Assembly (NCBI GenBank): GCA_905213875.1
Contig: CAJMJN010000017.1
Location: 1-29,458, forward strand
DNA length: 29,458 bases
Source of the DNA: an uncultured Clostridium sp.
Lineage (GTDB): Bacteria; Bacillota; Clostridia; TANB77; CAG-508
Direction of reading: 5' to 3'
Part shown: piece after piece, positions 9,385 to 16,724 of the stretch
Layout of the letters: each line of letters begins with the position of its first letter
Numbering within the stretch: position 1 is the stretch's first letter
Notes under the pieces: generated by a model
Seen by the model: the letters and a program-made list of their open reading frames with translations, nothing else
What the model was told of the DNA's origin: nothing
Databases searched by the model: none
Translations under genes and position numbers: made by a program

Positions 9385-9831
9385 ATGAGCTTAAGTAAAA
9401 TTGAAAGTATACTAGAGAAAATTCAAGTACACGTTCTGAATATTGAAACACAAGTTGGAAACTTACAAAACCAAGTAAACAATTTAGAAAAGAGAATGGA
9501 CAGCATGGAAAGCAAAATGGACAGTATGGAAAAGAGAATGGACAGCATGGAGAAGAGAATGGACGGCATGGAAAGCAGAATGGACAGTCTTGAAAAAAAT
9601 ATGGACGAAAGATTCAAAGAAACAAATGAAGAACTAAGAAAAATAAGTAAAACAGTAGCAAAAATAGAAGTAGAACACGGAGAAAAATTACAAATATTAT
9701 TTGATGCTTTTAAAATACATGATGAAAAAATAGACAAAATAATGAAAAGATTAGAATTGCACGAAAAAATACTAAATAAGCATAGTGACGAAATATATTA
9801 CATCAAAGAAAGATTAGAAAAAATAGGATAA
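9385..9831 (+). CDS. Coiled-coil protein with heptad tandem repeats
   Basis: A 148-aa soluble protein of unknown function. Residues ~1-110 are almost continuous coiled coil. The centre (residues 37-71) is five near-identical heptads of the form (R/K)MDSME(S/K), encoded by a 21-nt tandem repeat at 9493-9597, with a degenerate sixth unit beginning NMDERFK. Heptad hydrophobic positions are Met instead of Leu, and flanking heptads use Leu, Ile and Val. ATG 9385 was chosen because AAAGGAGG (9370-9377) sits 7 nt before it; an in-frame TTG at 9355 lies upstream of that site. The gene is monocistronic, with its own promoter and a hairpin terminator straight after the stop. It could be a scaffolding or phage-tail-fibre-like trimer, but nothing nearby supports either. 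Confidence 0.85.
   Translation: MSLSKIESILEKIQVHVLNIETQVGNLQNQVNNLEKRMDSMESKMDSMEKRMDSMEKRMDGMESRMDSLEKNMDERFKETNEELRKISKTVAKIEVEHGEKLQILFDAFKIHDEKIDKIMKRLELHEKILNKHSDEIYYIKERLEKIG
9493..9603 (+). repeat. 21-nt tandem repeat encoding heptads
   Basis: Five full copies of a 21-nt unit (9493-9513, 9514-9534, 9535-9555, 9556-9576, 9577-9597) plus a partial sixth. Each starts with AGAATGGAC or a one- to two-base variant. Differences between copies are mostly synonymous or Ser/Lys swaps at the last residue, consistent with recent unit duplication and possible copy-number change. Confidence 0.88.
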
Positions 9832-9868
9832 AGCCTATAGATAAATAATATATTTAACCATAGGCTTT
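9830..9868. terminator. Hairpin terminator between coiled-coil gene and leuS
   Basis: AAAGCCTAT (9830-9838) pairs with ATAGGCTTT (9860-9868) across a 21-nt loop, with T-rich sequence after it. It overlaps the stop of the coiled-coil gene. Because A/T tails flank both sides, it could also serve leuS, which ends at 9954 on the other strand. Confidence 0.65.
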
Positions 9869-9953
9869 TAAATTTTAATATCTTAATTTATTTATTCATA
9901 ACTTTTAAAAAACTATAATATTTAATATGATTTTAATTCTTCTAAATTCAAAT

Positions 9954-12374
9954 TTATTTTACAACAATATTATATATTTTATTTCTTACATAAATTTCTT
10001 TCACAATAGTTTTACCCTCAAGTTTTGAATCTATAACATTATGAACTTTTTCTTTAACAGAACTCTCATCTTCATCTAAATCAATTTGAACAGTACCTTT
10101 TAACTTACCATTAAATTGAATTGGCAAAGTTATTTCATCAGCAATCGTTTTTGCTTCATCATATTCAGGCCATTTCATATATGCAAAATCTTCTTTTCCA
10201 TCAAGTACTGTATGCAATAATTCTTCTGTCATATGTGGCGCAAATGGATTTAACAATTGTAATAAAGTTTTAAATTCAGCTCTATTTATTGCTTTTACTT
10301 TATAGAATTCATTAACCATTGTCATAAGAGTAGAGATAGCTGTATTAAATTTCATATCTTCAATATCATAAGAAACTTTTTTAATTGCTCGATGCATCAT
10401 TTTTTCAAATTTAGCAGAATATTCATTTCCATCTACTAAAAGTGTTTGTAAGTTCCAAACTCTATCTAAGAATTTTGCACAACCTCTAATACTTTCCATA
10501 GACCAAGGTGCTGTTTGATCAAATGGTCCCATAAACATTTCATAAACTCTAAAAGCATCTGCCCCAAATTCTTCAACAATGTCATCAGGATTTACAACAT
10601 TACCTTTAGATTTAGACATTTTTTCACCATTTCCACCTAAAATCATACCATGTGAAGTTCTTTTTTGATATGGTTCTTTAGTTGGAACAACACCAATATC
10701 ATATAAAAATTTATGCCAAAATCTTGAATATAATAAGTGAAGTGTAGTATGTTCCATTCCACCATTATACCAATCAACAGGTGACCAGTATTTTAAAGCT
10801 TCTTTTGATGCTAAAGCAGTATTATTATGTGGATCCATATATCTTAAATAATACCAAGATGAACCAGCCCATTGAGGCATTGTATCTGTTTCTCTTGTTG
10901 CATGACCACCACAGTGAGGACAAGTTGTGTTTATCCATTCTGTATGTTTAGCAAGTGGAGATTCTCCATTTTCACCTGGTTCATAATCTTCAATATCAGG
11001 TAATCTTAAAGGTAAATCTTTTTCGTCAATTGGAACCCAACCACATTTATCACAATGAACCATTGGGATTGGTTCACCCCAATAACGTTGTCTAGAAAAT
11101 ACCCAATCACGTAATTTATAATTTACTTTTTTCTCACCAATTTTATTTTCTTCTAAGTATTCAATTACCTTCTTTTTAGCATCTGTTACAGATAAATCAT
11201 TTAAAAATCCAGAGTTTATTAAAACACCAGTAGCAACATCAGTAAAAGCTTCTTTTTCAATATCAACTTCTTCTCCAGAATTTGACTTTATAACTTGAAT
11301 AATTGGTAAATTGAATTTTTTTGCAAAATCATGGTCACGAGTATCATGAGCTGGAACAGCCATAATAGCACCAGTACCATATGTTATTAAAACATAATCA
11401 GAAATCCAAATTGGAATTTCTTTTCCTGTTAAAGGATTTATTGCTTTAATTCCTTTAATTTCACAACCAGTTTTTTCTTTGTTTAATTCAGCTCTTTCAA
11501 AATCAGATTTTAAAGAAGCTTTATATTTGTAATCATTTATATCATCCATATTTGTGATTTGATCTTTTAATTCTTCAATAATATGATGTTCAGGAGCAAC
11601 TACCATATATGTAGCACCAAATAATGTATCAGGTCTTGTAGTATAAACTGTTAAAGTTTTATCTGTTCCTGAAATTTTAAATTCAACTTCTGCACCTTCA
11701 CTACGTCCAATCCAGTTACGTTGTTGAGCTTTTATTTTATCAAGATAATCAACATCGTCTAAATCATCAATTAATCTTTGAGCATATTCAGTAATTTTTA
11801 ACATCCATTGTGATTTTTCTTTTTGAACAACAGGGCTACCACATCTTTCACAAACACCATTAACAACTTCTTCATTTGCAAGTCCAACTTTACAACCTGT
11901 ACAGAAATTAATTGGCATTGTTGTTTTATATGCTAAACCATGTTTATATAATTGAATAAAAATCCATTGAGTCCATTTATAATAATTGGGGTCTGTTGTG
12001 TTTATTTCTCTTGACCAATCAAAAGAAAAACCAATTGATTTTAATTGTTCTTTAAAATGATTAATATTTTTTTCAGTTGTGATTTTAGGATGTATATGAT
12101 TTTTAATTGCATAATTTTCAGCAGGTAAACCAAATGCATCAAAACCTATAGGGAAAAGTACATTGTAACCTTGCATTCTTCTTTTTCTAGCAATAATGTC
12201 TAAAGCAGTGTAACTTCTTGGATGACCAACATGCAATCCTTGTCCAGATGGATATGGGAATTCTATTAATCCATACCACTTTTTCATTGTATAATCATCT
12301 TTTGCATTAAAAGTACCCTCGCTATACCATTTTTCTTGCCATTTTTTTTCTATATCCTTAAAATTATAAGCCAT
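9954..12374 (-). CDS. leuS: Leucyl-tRNA synthetase
   Basis: Charges tRNA-Leu; class Ia synthetase. The HIGH-type motif is FPYPSGQGLHVGHP (HVGH at 48-51), and the KMSKS loop is intact (K585-S589, GEKMSKSKGN). The CP1 editing domain is present, with TTRPDTLFGATYMVVAPEH and GTGAIMAVPAHDTRDHDFA, which holds the conserved editing Asp. Two zinc-ribbon-like modules are seen: CTGCKVG...CERCG, and CDKCGWVP...CPHCGG. Length 806 aa matches bacterial LeuRS. AAGGAGG lies 8 nt before the ATG. The leader is very short, so there is no room for a T-box riboswitch, which often controls leuS in Firmicutes. Confidence 0.98.
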   Translation of the reverse strand: MAYNFKDIEKKWQEKWYSEGTFNAKDDYTMKKWYGLIEFPYPSGQGLHVGHPRSYTALDIIARKRRMQGYNVLFPIGFDAFGLPAENYAIKNHIHPKITTEKNINHFKEQLKSIGFSFDWSREINTTDPNYYKWTQWIFIQLYKHGLAYKTTMPINFCTGCKVGLANEEVVNGVCERCGSPVVQKEKSQWMLKITEYAQRLIDDLDDVDYLDKIKAQQRNWIGRSEGAEVEFKISGTDKTLTVYTTRPDTLFGATYMVVAPEHHIIEELKDQITNMDDINDYKYKASLKSDFERAELNKEKTGCEIKGIKAINPLTGKEIPIWISDYVLITYGTGAIMAVPAHDTRDHDFAKKFNLPIIQVIKSNSGEEVDIEKEAFTDVATGVLINSGFLNDLSVTDAKKKVIEYLEENKIGEKKVNYKLRDWVFSRQRYWGEPIPMVHCDKCGWVPIDEKDLPLRLPDIEDYEPGENGESPLAKHTEWINTTCPHCGGHATRETDTMPQWAGSSWYYLRYMDPHNNTALASKEALKYWSPVDWYNGGMEHTTLHLLYSRFWHKFLYDIGVVPTKEPYQKRTSHGMILGGNGEKMSKSKGNVVNPDDIVEEFGADAFRVYEMFMGPFDQTAPWSMESIRGCAKFLDRVWNLQTLLVDGNEYSAKFEKMMHRAIKKVSYDIEDMKFNTAISTLMTMVNEFYKVKAINRAEFKTLLQLLNPFAPHMTEELLHTVLDGKEDFAYMKWPEYDEAKTIADEITLPIQFNGKLKGTVQIDLDEDESSVKEKVHNVIDSKLEGKTIVKEIYVRNKIYNIVVK

Positions 12375-12409
12375 AAAAAAAGCCTCCTTAAAAAGTATTA
12401 TTTTGCTGT

Positions 12410-12438
12410 ATTATATAACAAAAAGGTACATAAATCAA
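12410..12438 (-). promoter_or_regulatory. leuS promoter
   Basis: On the minus strand: TTGATT (12438-12433), 17-nt spacer, TATAAT (12415-12410). Transcription would start roughly 30 nt before the leuS ATG, leaving a leader too short for a T-box. Confidence 0.75.
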
Positions 12439-12441
12439 GGC

Positions 12442-12470
12442 TTGCATAAAAAGTCTAAAAATGATAAAAT
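12442..12470 (+). promoter_or_regulatory. Promoter for the HD/topB operon
   Basis: TTGCAT (12442-12447), 17-nt spacer, TAAAAT (12465-12470), 20 nt before ATG 12490. It is back-to-back with the leuS promoter: only 3 nt separate the two -35 elements. Confidence 0.65.
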
Positions 12471-12489
12471 CTGCCAAGAGGTGTTTAAA

Positions 12490-13263
12490 ATGATTGATTT
12501 AGAAAAATGCAAAGATGAATTTTTAAAATATACAGAAAAATATGATTTGAATAACGATAATTTAAAAAGAAGACAATTACATTCTTTACGAGTTATGAAA
12601 AAAAGTAGAATAATAGCACAATCACTAAAATTAAGCGAAGAGGAAATCCAAATAGCTACACTAATAGGATTACTCCACGATATAGGAAGATTTGAACAAT
12701 ATACTAAATATAATACTTTTAGTGATCATAATAGTATAGATCATGCAAATTTAGGTGTAGACATATTGCAAGAAAATAATTATATAAAAAATTATATAGA
12801 AGACGAAAATTGGATAAATATAATATTAACAGCAATAAAAAATCATAATAAATATAAAATGGAAAATGGATTAAATAAGAAAAAAGAACTATTTTGCAAA
12901 ATAATAAGAGATGCGGACAAAGCGGATATTATGTATGAAGGTGCAAATGTATTTTGGAATACAGAAAGTGAAAAGTCAGATTTGGAAAATGCAAAAGTAA
13001 AACAAGAAGAGATAGATGCAATAAAAAAACATACATTAATAGATAGAAGAAAAATGAAAAGAGAATCAGAATTAGATGGGATGTTAATAATGTTATGTTT
13101 TATATTTGATATTAATTATCCAGCAACATTTGAAATAATTGATAAAGATGAAGTTGTAGAAACAATCTTTAAAAGATTTAATTTTAAAGATGAAGAGACA
13201 AAAGAAAAAATGAAAGAAATAAGAAAAGAACTAAAAGAATATATAAATAAAAATAAAGGATGA
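12490..13263 (+). CDS. HD-domain phosphohydrolase
   Basis: A 257-aa metal-dependent HD-superfamily protein. The predicted ligands are visible: H31 (LHSLRVM), H63-D64 (GLLHDIGRFEQ), His residues in FSDHNSIDHANLG and KNHNKY, and D141 (IIRDADKADIMYEG). The FEQY and DADKAD context is typical of small HD hydrolases acting on nucleotides or related phosphoesters; the substrate is unknown. ATG 12490 was chosen because AGAGGTG (12477-12483) precedes it and the promoter at 12442-12470 would lie inside the longer in-frame ORF that opens at 12403. It ends 4 nt before topB, whose ribosome binding site lies in this gene's last codons, so the two are co-transcribed and perhaps translationally coupled. Confidence 0.88.
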   Translation: MIDLEKCKDEFLKYTEKYDLNNDNLKRRQLHSLRVMKKSRIIAQSLKLSEEEIQIATLIGLLHDIGRFEQYTKYNTFSDHNSIDHANLGVDILQENNYIKNYIEDENWINIILTAIKNHNKYKMENGLNKKKELFCKIIRDADKADIMYEGANVFWNTESEKSDLENAKVKQEEIDAIKKHTLIDRRKMKRESELDGMLIMLCFIFDINYPATFEIIDKDEVVETIFKRFNFKDEETKEKMKEIRKELKEYINKNKG

Positions 13264-13267
13264 GAAA

Positions 13268-15271
13268 ATGGGCAAAAAGCTATTAATAACAGAAAAGCCA
13301 TCTGTTGCAATGGAGTTTGCAAAAGCATTAAAAATAACAACAAAAAGAAAAGATGGATATCTAGAAAGTGACGGATGGATAATAACCTGGTGTGTAGGAC
13401 ATTTGGTAACAATGAGTTATCCGGAAAAATATGATGAAAAATTAAAATATTGGAGATTAGATACATTACCATTTATACCAGAAGAATGGAAATATGAAAT
13501 TATTCCACAAGTTGCAAAACAATTTAATATTGTACAAGGCTTGTTACAAAGAGAAGATGTAGAAGAAATTTATAATGCAGGTGACTCTGGAAGAGAGGGA
13601 GAATACATACAAAGATTAGTATTTATGATGGCAAAACCAAACCCAAAAGCTAAAATGAAAAGAGTATGGATAGATTCACAAACAGAGGAAGAAGTACAAA
13701 GAGGAATAAGAGAAGCAAAAGATATGTCAGAATATGATAGCTTATCAGATAGTGCATATTTAAGAGCAAAAGAGGATTATTTAATAGGAATTAATTTTTC
13801 AAGATTATTATCAATAATATATGGAAGAAGTTTAGCAAATAAAATCAATGAAGATAAAGCATCAATATCAGTAGGAAGAGTAATGACTTGTGTATTGGGA
13901 ATGGTTGTCTCAAGAGAAAGAGAAATAAGAAACTTTGTAAAAACAAAATATTATAAAATAGTAGGAATGTTTGGAAATTCAGATTCACAATTTAAAGCTG
14001 AATGGAAAGTGAATGAAAAATCAAAAATGTATAATTCTCCGCAATTATACAATGATACAGGATTTAGAAAAGAAGAAGATGCTAAAAAATTTATATTAAG
14101 CTTGCAGGGAAAAAAAGCTAAAGTTACAGAACTAAAAAAATCAAAACAAAAAGAAAATGCACCATTATTATTTAATCTTGCAGAAATTCAAAACCAATGT
14201 ACAAAAAGATTTAAAATAAAACCTGATGAAACATTAGAAGTAATTCAAAATTTATATGAAAAAAAATTAGTAACATATCCAAGAACAGATGCAAGGGTGC
14301 TTTCAACAGCAGTTGCTAAAGAAATTACAAAAAATTTGAATGGAATTGCTAGAGGATATAAAGATGAAGACATACAAGGATATATAAAGAAAATGGTAGA
14401 GGAAAAATATTCTACAAATTTGGTAAAAACTAAATATGTAAATGATAGTAAAATAACAGACCATTATGCAATAATTCCAACAGGTCAGGGATATGAAAAT
14501 TATAACGGACTACCAGATTTGCATAAAAAAGTATATAAAGTTATAGTAGAAAGATTTTTATCAATATTCTATCCACCAGCTGAATATCAAAAAATCCAAG
14601 TAACACTAGAAATAGAAAATGAAGATAAAACAGTAGAAATATTTAATTGTAGTGAAAAAGTATGTTTAAATAAAGGATTTTTAGAGATATTAAAACCAGC
14701 TGAAAAAGGAAAAAGTAAAACAAGTACAAATAAAAATCTAGAAGAACAAGATGCAAATGCTGAAAATAAAGATGAAGAAGAGACAGAAAAAGAACAAGAA
14801 AGCAACCTGGAGATTTTAAAAAAGCTTAAAAAAGGTCAAGAAATTGAAACACAAAATTTTGAATTAAAAGAAGCGGAAACATCACCACCAAGTAGATATA
14901 ATTCAGGTTCAATAATTTTGGCAATGGAAAATGCAGGCAAATTAATTGAAGATGAGGAATTAAGAGAGCAAATAAAAGGTGCTGGAATAGGAACAAGTGC
15001 TACAAGGGCAGAGATTATAAAAAAACTAGAAAAGATTAAATATATTGATATAAATGGAAAAACACAAATAATAACACCAACACTAAAAGGTGAAACAATT
15101 TATGATATAGTTATGAATTCAATGCCAGATATGCTAAATCCTAAATTGACAGCAAGCTGGGAAAAGGGCTTAGATATGGTTGCTAAAAAAGAGATAGAGC
15201 CAGAAGAGTTTATGGTTAAGCTAAAAAATTATATTAATTCGAAATTTAATAAATTAGTTATAAAAATGTAA
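13268..15271 (+). CDS. topB: DNA topoisomerase III, type IA
   Basis: Relaxes negative supercoils and decatenates intermediates by single-strand passage. The Toprim domain opens the protein (LLITEKPSVA, E9) and contains AGDSGREGEY: D106 and E110 are kept, but the second Asp of the classic DxDxE is Gly, as I recall for several Gram-positive TopB proteins. The nicking Tyr is Y337 in LVTYPRTDARVL. Further family motifs are SVGRVMTCVLGMV, KITDHYAIIPTG and GIGTSATRAEII. An acidic linker (residues ~491-513, rich in E and D) interrupts the last domain. It is 667 aa, shorter than the ~720-aa B. subtilis TopB, and lacks C-terminal zinc ribbons. AAAGGATGAG serves as ribosome binding site, inside the end of the HD gene. 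Nothing nearby marks it as plasmid- or ICE-borne. Confidence 0.95.
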   Translation: MGKKLLITEKPSVAMEFAKALKITTKRKDGYLESDGWIITWCVGHLVTMSYPEKYDEKLKYWRLDTLPFIPEEWKYEIIPQVAKQFNIVQGLLQREDVEEIYNAGDSGREGEYIQRLVFMMAKPNPKAKMKRVWIDSQTEEEVQRGIREAKDMSEYDSLSDSAYLRAKEDYLIGINFSRLLSIIYGRSLANKINEDKASISVGRVMTCVLGMVVSREREIRNFVKTKYYKIVGMFGNSDSQFKAEWKVNEKSKMYNSPQLYNDTGFRKEEDAKKFILSLQGKKAKVTELKKSKQKENAPLLFNLAEIQNQCTKRFKIKPDETLEVIQNLYEKKLVTYPRTDARVLSTAVAKEITKNLNGIARGYKDEDIQGYIKKMVEEKYSTNLVKTKYVNDSKITDHYAIIPTGQGYENYNGLPDLHKKVYKVIVERFLSIFYPPAEYQKIQVTLEIENEDKTVEIFNCSEKVCLNKGFLEILKPAEKGKSKTSTNKNLEEQDANAENKDEEETEKEQESNLEILKKLKKGQEIETQNFELKEAETSPPSRYNSGSIILAMENAGKLIEDEELREQIKGAGIGTSATRAEIIKKLEKIKYIDINGKTQIITPTLKGETIYDIVMNSMPDMLNPKLTASWEKGLDMVAKKEIEPEEFMVKLKNYINSKFNKLVIKM

Positions 15272-15368
15272 TAGAAAAAGTTAGTCTAAAAATAAGTTGC
15301 AATAAAAAAGTATCTATGGTTCCATTCATAAATTAAAAGTTTCTAAATATAATTTGATATAATAACTA

Positions 15369-15515
15369 AAACTCAATATATATTATTTTCTTTATGCCTT
15401 GTGTGTCGCAATCTCCATTTATAAACTGTACTAGTATGTCGATTGCTCTAATCGCACTCGCATAGCTCGTTTGGTCGCTTACGCGGCATCACATAAAATA
15501 ATATATATTGAGTTT
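15369..15515. repeat. 147-bp fold-back element between convergent genes
   Basis: Perfect 21-bp inverted repeats (15369-15389 and 15495-15515). After a 4/5-nt internal loop comes a further ATGCC/GGCAT pairing (15394-15398 with 15486-15490). The ~100-nt interior is markedly GC-richer than the surroundings and carries words such as ATCGCACTCGCATAGCTCG. It sits between topB (+) and the PlsC-like gene (-), ending 10 nt from the latter's stop. The outer arm core AAACTCAATATATA differs at one position from the matching core of the 7741-7939 element. It may be a miniature inverted-repeat element, a bidirectional terminator, or both. Nothing else was recognised in the 254-nt gap 15272-15525. Confidence 0.8.
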
Positions 15516-15525
15516 CATTTACTAA

Positions 15526-16101
15526 TTAACCTTTCAATGAATAAATTTTATCAACTAATTTTCTAGAGTAATCTCTTAAAATATTTTTATCATTTAAAAC
15601 CTCTTGAGGTATAAAAATTGGCTCGCCAAAGGTTACATTGACTTTAGAGAAAAATGAAGGTCGTCTAGTAATATAAGCTGGGATAATTGGGATGTTTACT
15701 TTAGCAGCAATAAAAGTAGCACCATTACGAGCTTTTTTACCAATTTCATTTTCGTCTTTTACGACTTTACCTTCTGGAAAAATTAATAATTGATTAGGTT
15801 CATTGTTCTCAAAAATAGATAAAGCCTGAAACAAACTTTTACTATCAACTTTAGTTCTATCTACGGGAAAAACATTATAATGTTTTATAATCCTAGAGAA
15901 AATAGGATATTTAAAAATTTCTGCTTTTGCCATAATAAACAAATTTCTAGAGGGTGGATATATAAAAAATGGATCAAATATACAAGAATGGTTAGGACAA
16001 ATTAAGTATTGGTCATATTTGTTTAAATTATCGAGACCACTATAAGAAACTTTAAATAAAAAACTATCAAAAAATATTTTTACAAATTTTTTCATACTCA
16101 T
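15526..16101 (-). CDS. PlsC-like 1-acylglycerol-3-phosphate acyltransferase
   Basis: Lysophosphatidate-type acyltransferase of phospholipid synthesis, acting at the membrane. The acceptor/catalytic motif NHxxxxD is N37-H38-S-C-I-F-D43, and motif III is L-I-F-P-E-G (F108-G111) with Lys in place of the usual Thr after EG. PVDRTK and IPIIPAYITRRP correspond to motifs II and IV. Length 191 aa is on the short side (family ~200-240). The minus-strand start ATG (16101-16099, MSMKKFVKIFF) was chosen because a perfect TTGACA-N17-TATAAT promoter lies at 16148-16120, inside the longer in-frame ORF that reaches 16182, and GGAAGTG precedes this ATG. An immediately following ATG (16095-16093) is possible. 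The leader would be only about 12 nt. Confidence 0.85.
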   Translation of the reverse strand: MSMKKFVKIFFDSFLFKVSYSGLDNLNKYDQYLICPNHSCIFDPFFIYPPSRNLFIMAKAEIFKYPIFSRIIKHYNVFPVDRTKVDSKSLFQALSIFENNEPNQLLIFPEGKVVKDENEIGKKARNGATFIAAKVNIPIIPAYITRRPSFFSKVNVTFGEPIFIPQEVLNDKNILRDYSRKLVDKIYSLKG

Positions 16102-16119
16102 AAAATCACTTCCAAATAA

Positions 16120-16148
16120 ATTATATAAGCAATAAAAATGAATGTCAA
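16120..16148 (-). promoter_or_regulatory. Consensus promoter for the PlsC-like gene
   Basis: Minus strand TTGACA (16148-16143), 17-nt spacer, TATAAT (16125-16120): a perfect match to the vegetative sigma consensus, placed ~20 nt before the chosen ATG. Confidence 0.85.
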
Positions 16149-16151
16149 CAA

Positions 16152-16180
16152 TTGACAATGTTAAACAAATTTGGTATAAC
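16152..16180 (+). promoter_or_regulatory. Promoter for the small membrane protein gene
   Basis: TTGACA (16152-16157), 17-nt spacer, TATAAC (16175-16180). Together with the minus-strand promoter its -35 box forms the palindrome TGTCAA-CAA-TTGACA (16143-16157). Confidence 0.8.
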
Positions 16181-16273
16181 ATTTATAGTGATTATACAAA
16201 AGAAAGGAATAGTTGAAAAAATAATTTAATTCTTTTACAACTAAATTATGCCTTTGGAAAGGAAGAAAAAACA

Positions 16274-16651
16274 ATGGATAAAAAAAGATACAAATCAGTA
16301 ATAGCACTTTGGGGAATAATATTTATATGTTTACAAGCAATAACAATAGTAAATGTATTTGGAATAAACCCAGGAGGGTATACAGAAGTAGCTAAAGCAA
16401 TTAACTCAATAACAGCAGTAATAATTGTTGTACTAACAATAATATTTATGGTATTATCATTAAAATTTAAAAAATCAGGACCAATTATAGGAATGATAAT
16501 CGGAGCTGTATATATTGTAGCTTCATTCAACGTTGGATATATGATAGTTGGAATATTATTTATATTCTCTTGTGCAGATTTATTACAAGAATTAAACAAA
16601 GGACAAAATGATAAAGAAACTAAAAAAGTAGAAGAAAAAATCGAAAAATAA
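16274..16651 (+). CDS. Small four-helix membrane protein, unknown function
   Basis: A 125-aa protein with four likely membrane segments (about residues 9-29, 43-65, 69-86 and 88-106) and a charged, Lys/Glu-rich cytoplasmic tail (NKGQNDKETKKVEEKIEK). The second to fourth helices are rich in Ile, Val and Gly, with small-residue patterns (GPIIGMIIGAVY) suited to packing. It resembles the DUF4064-type small membrane proteins of Firmicutes in size and layout, but I cannot confirm that family. GGAAAGGAAG upstream supports ATG 16274. The leader from the 16152 promoter is ~85 nt. It lies 73 nt upstream of mfd; whether mfd is co-transcribed is unclear, as no terminator is visible between them. Confidence 0.75.
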   Translation: MDKKRYKSVIALWGIIFICLQAITIVNVFGINPGGYTEVAKAINSITAVIIVVLTIIFMVLSLKFKKSGPIIGMIIGAVYIVASFNVGYMIVGILFIFSCADLLQELNKGQNDKETKKVEEKIEK

Positions 16652-16724
16652 TTATTAGTTTGTCAGCATAAATTATATTAAATACAAGTAAAATGTATAT
16701 AAATATAATTCTAGGAGATGTATA

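Noticed and set aside
15390..15494. GC-rich interior of the second fold-back element as the DGR template repeat
   Set aside because: Checked against the candidate VR: no shared words such as the RGG-encoding AGGGGAGGC segment, so it is not the template.
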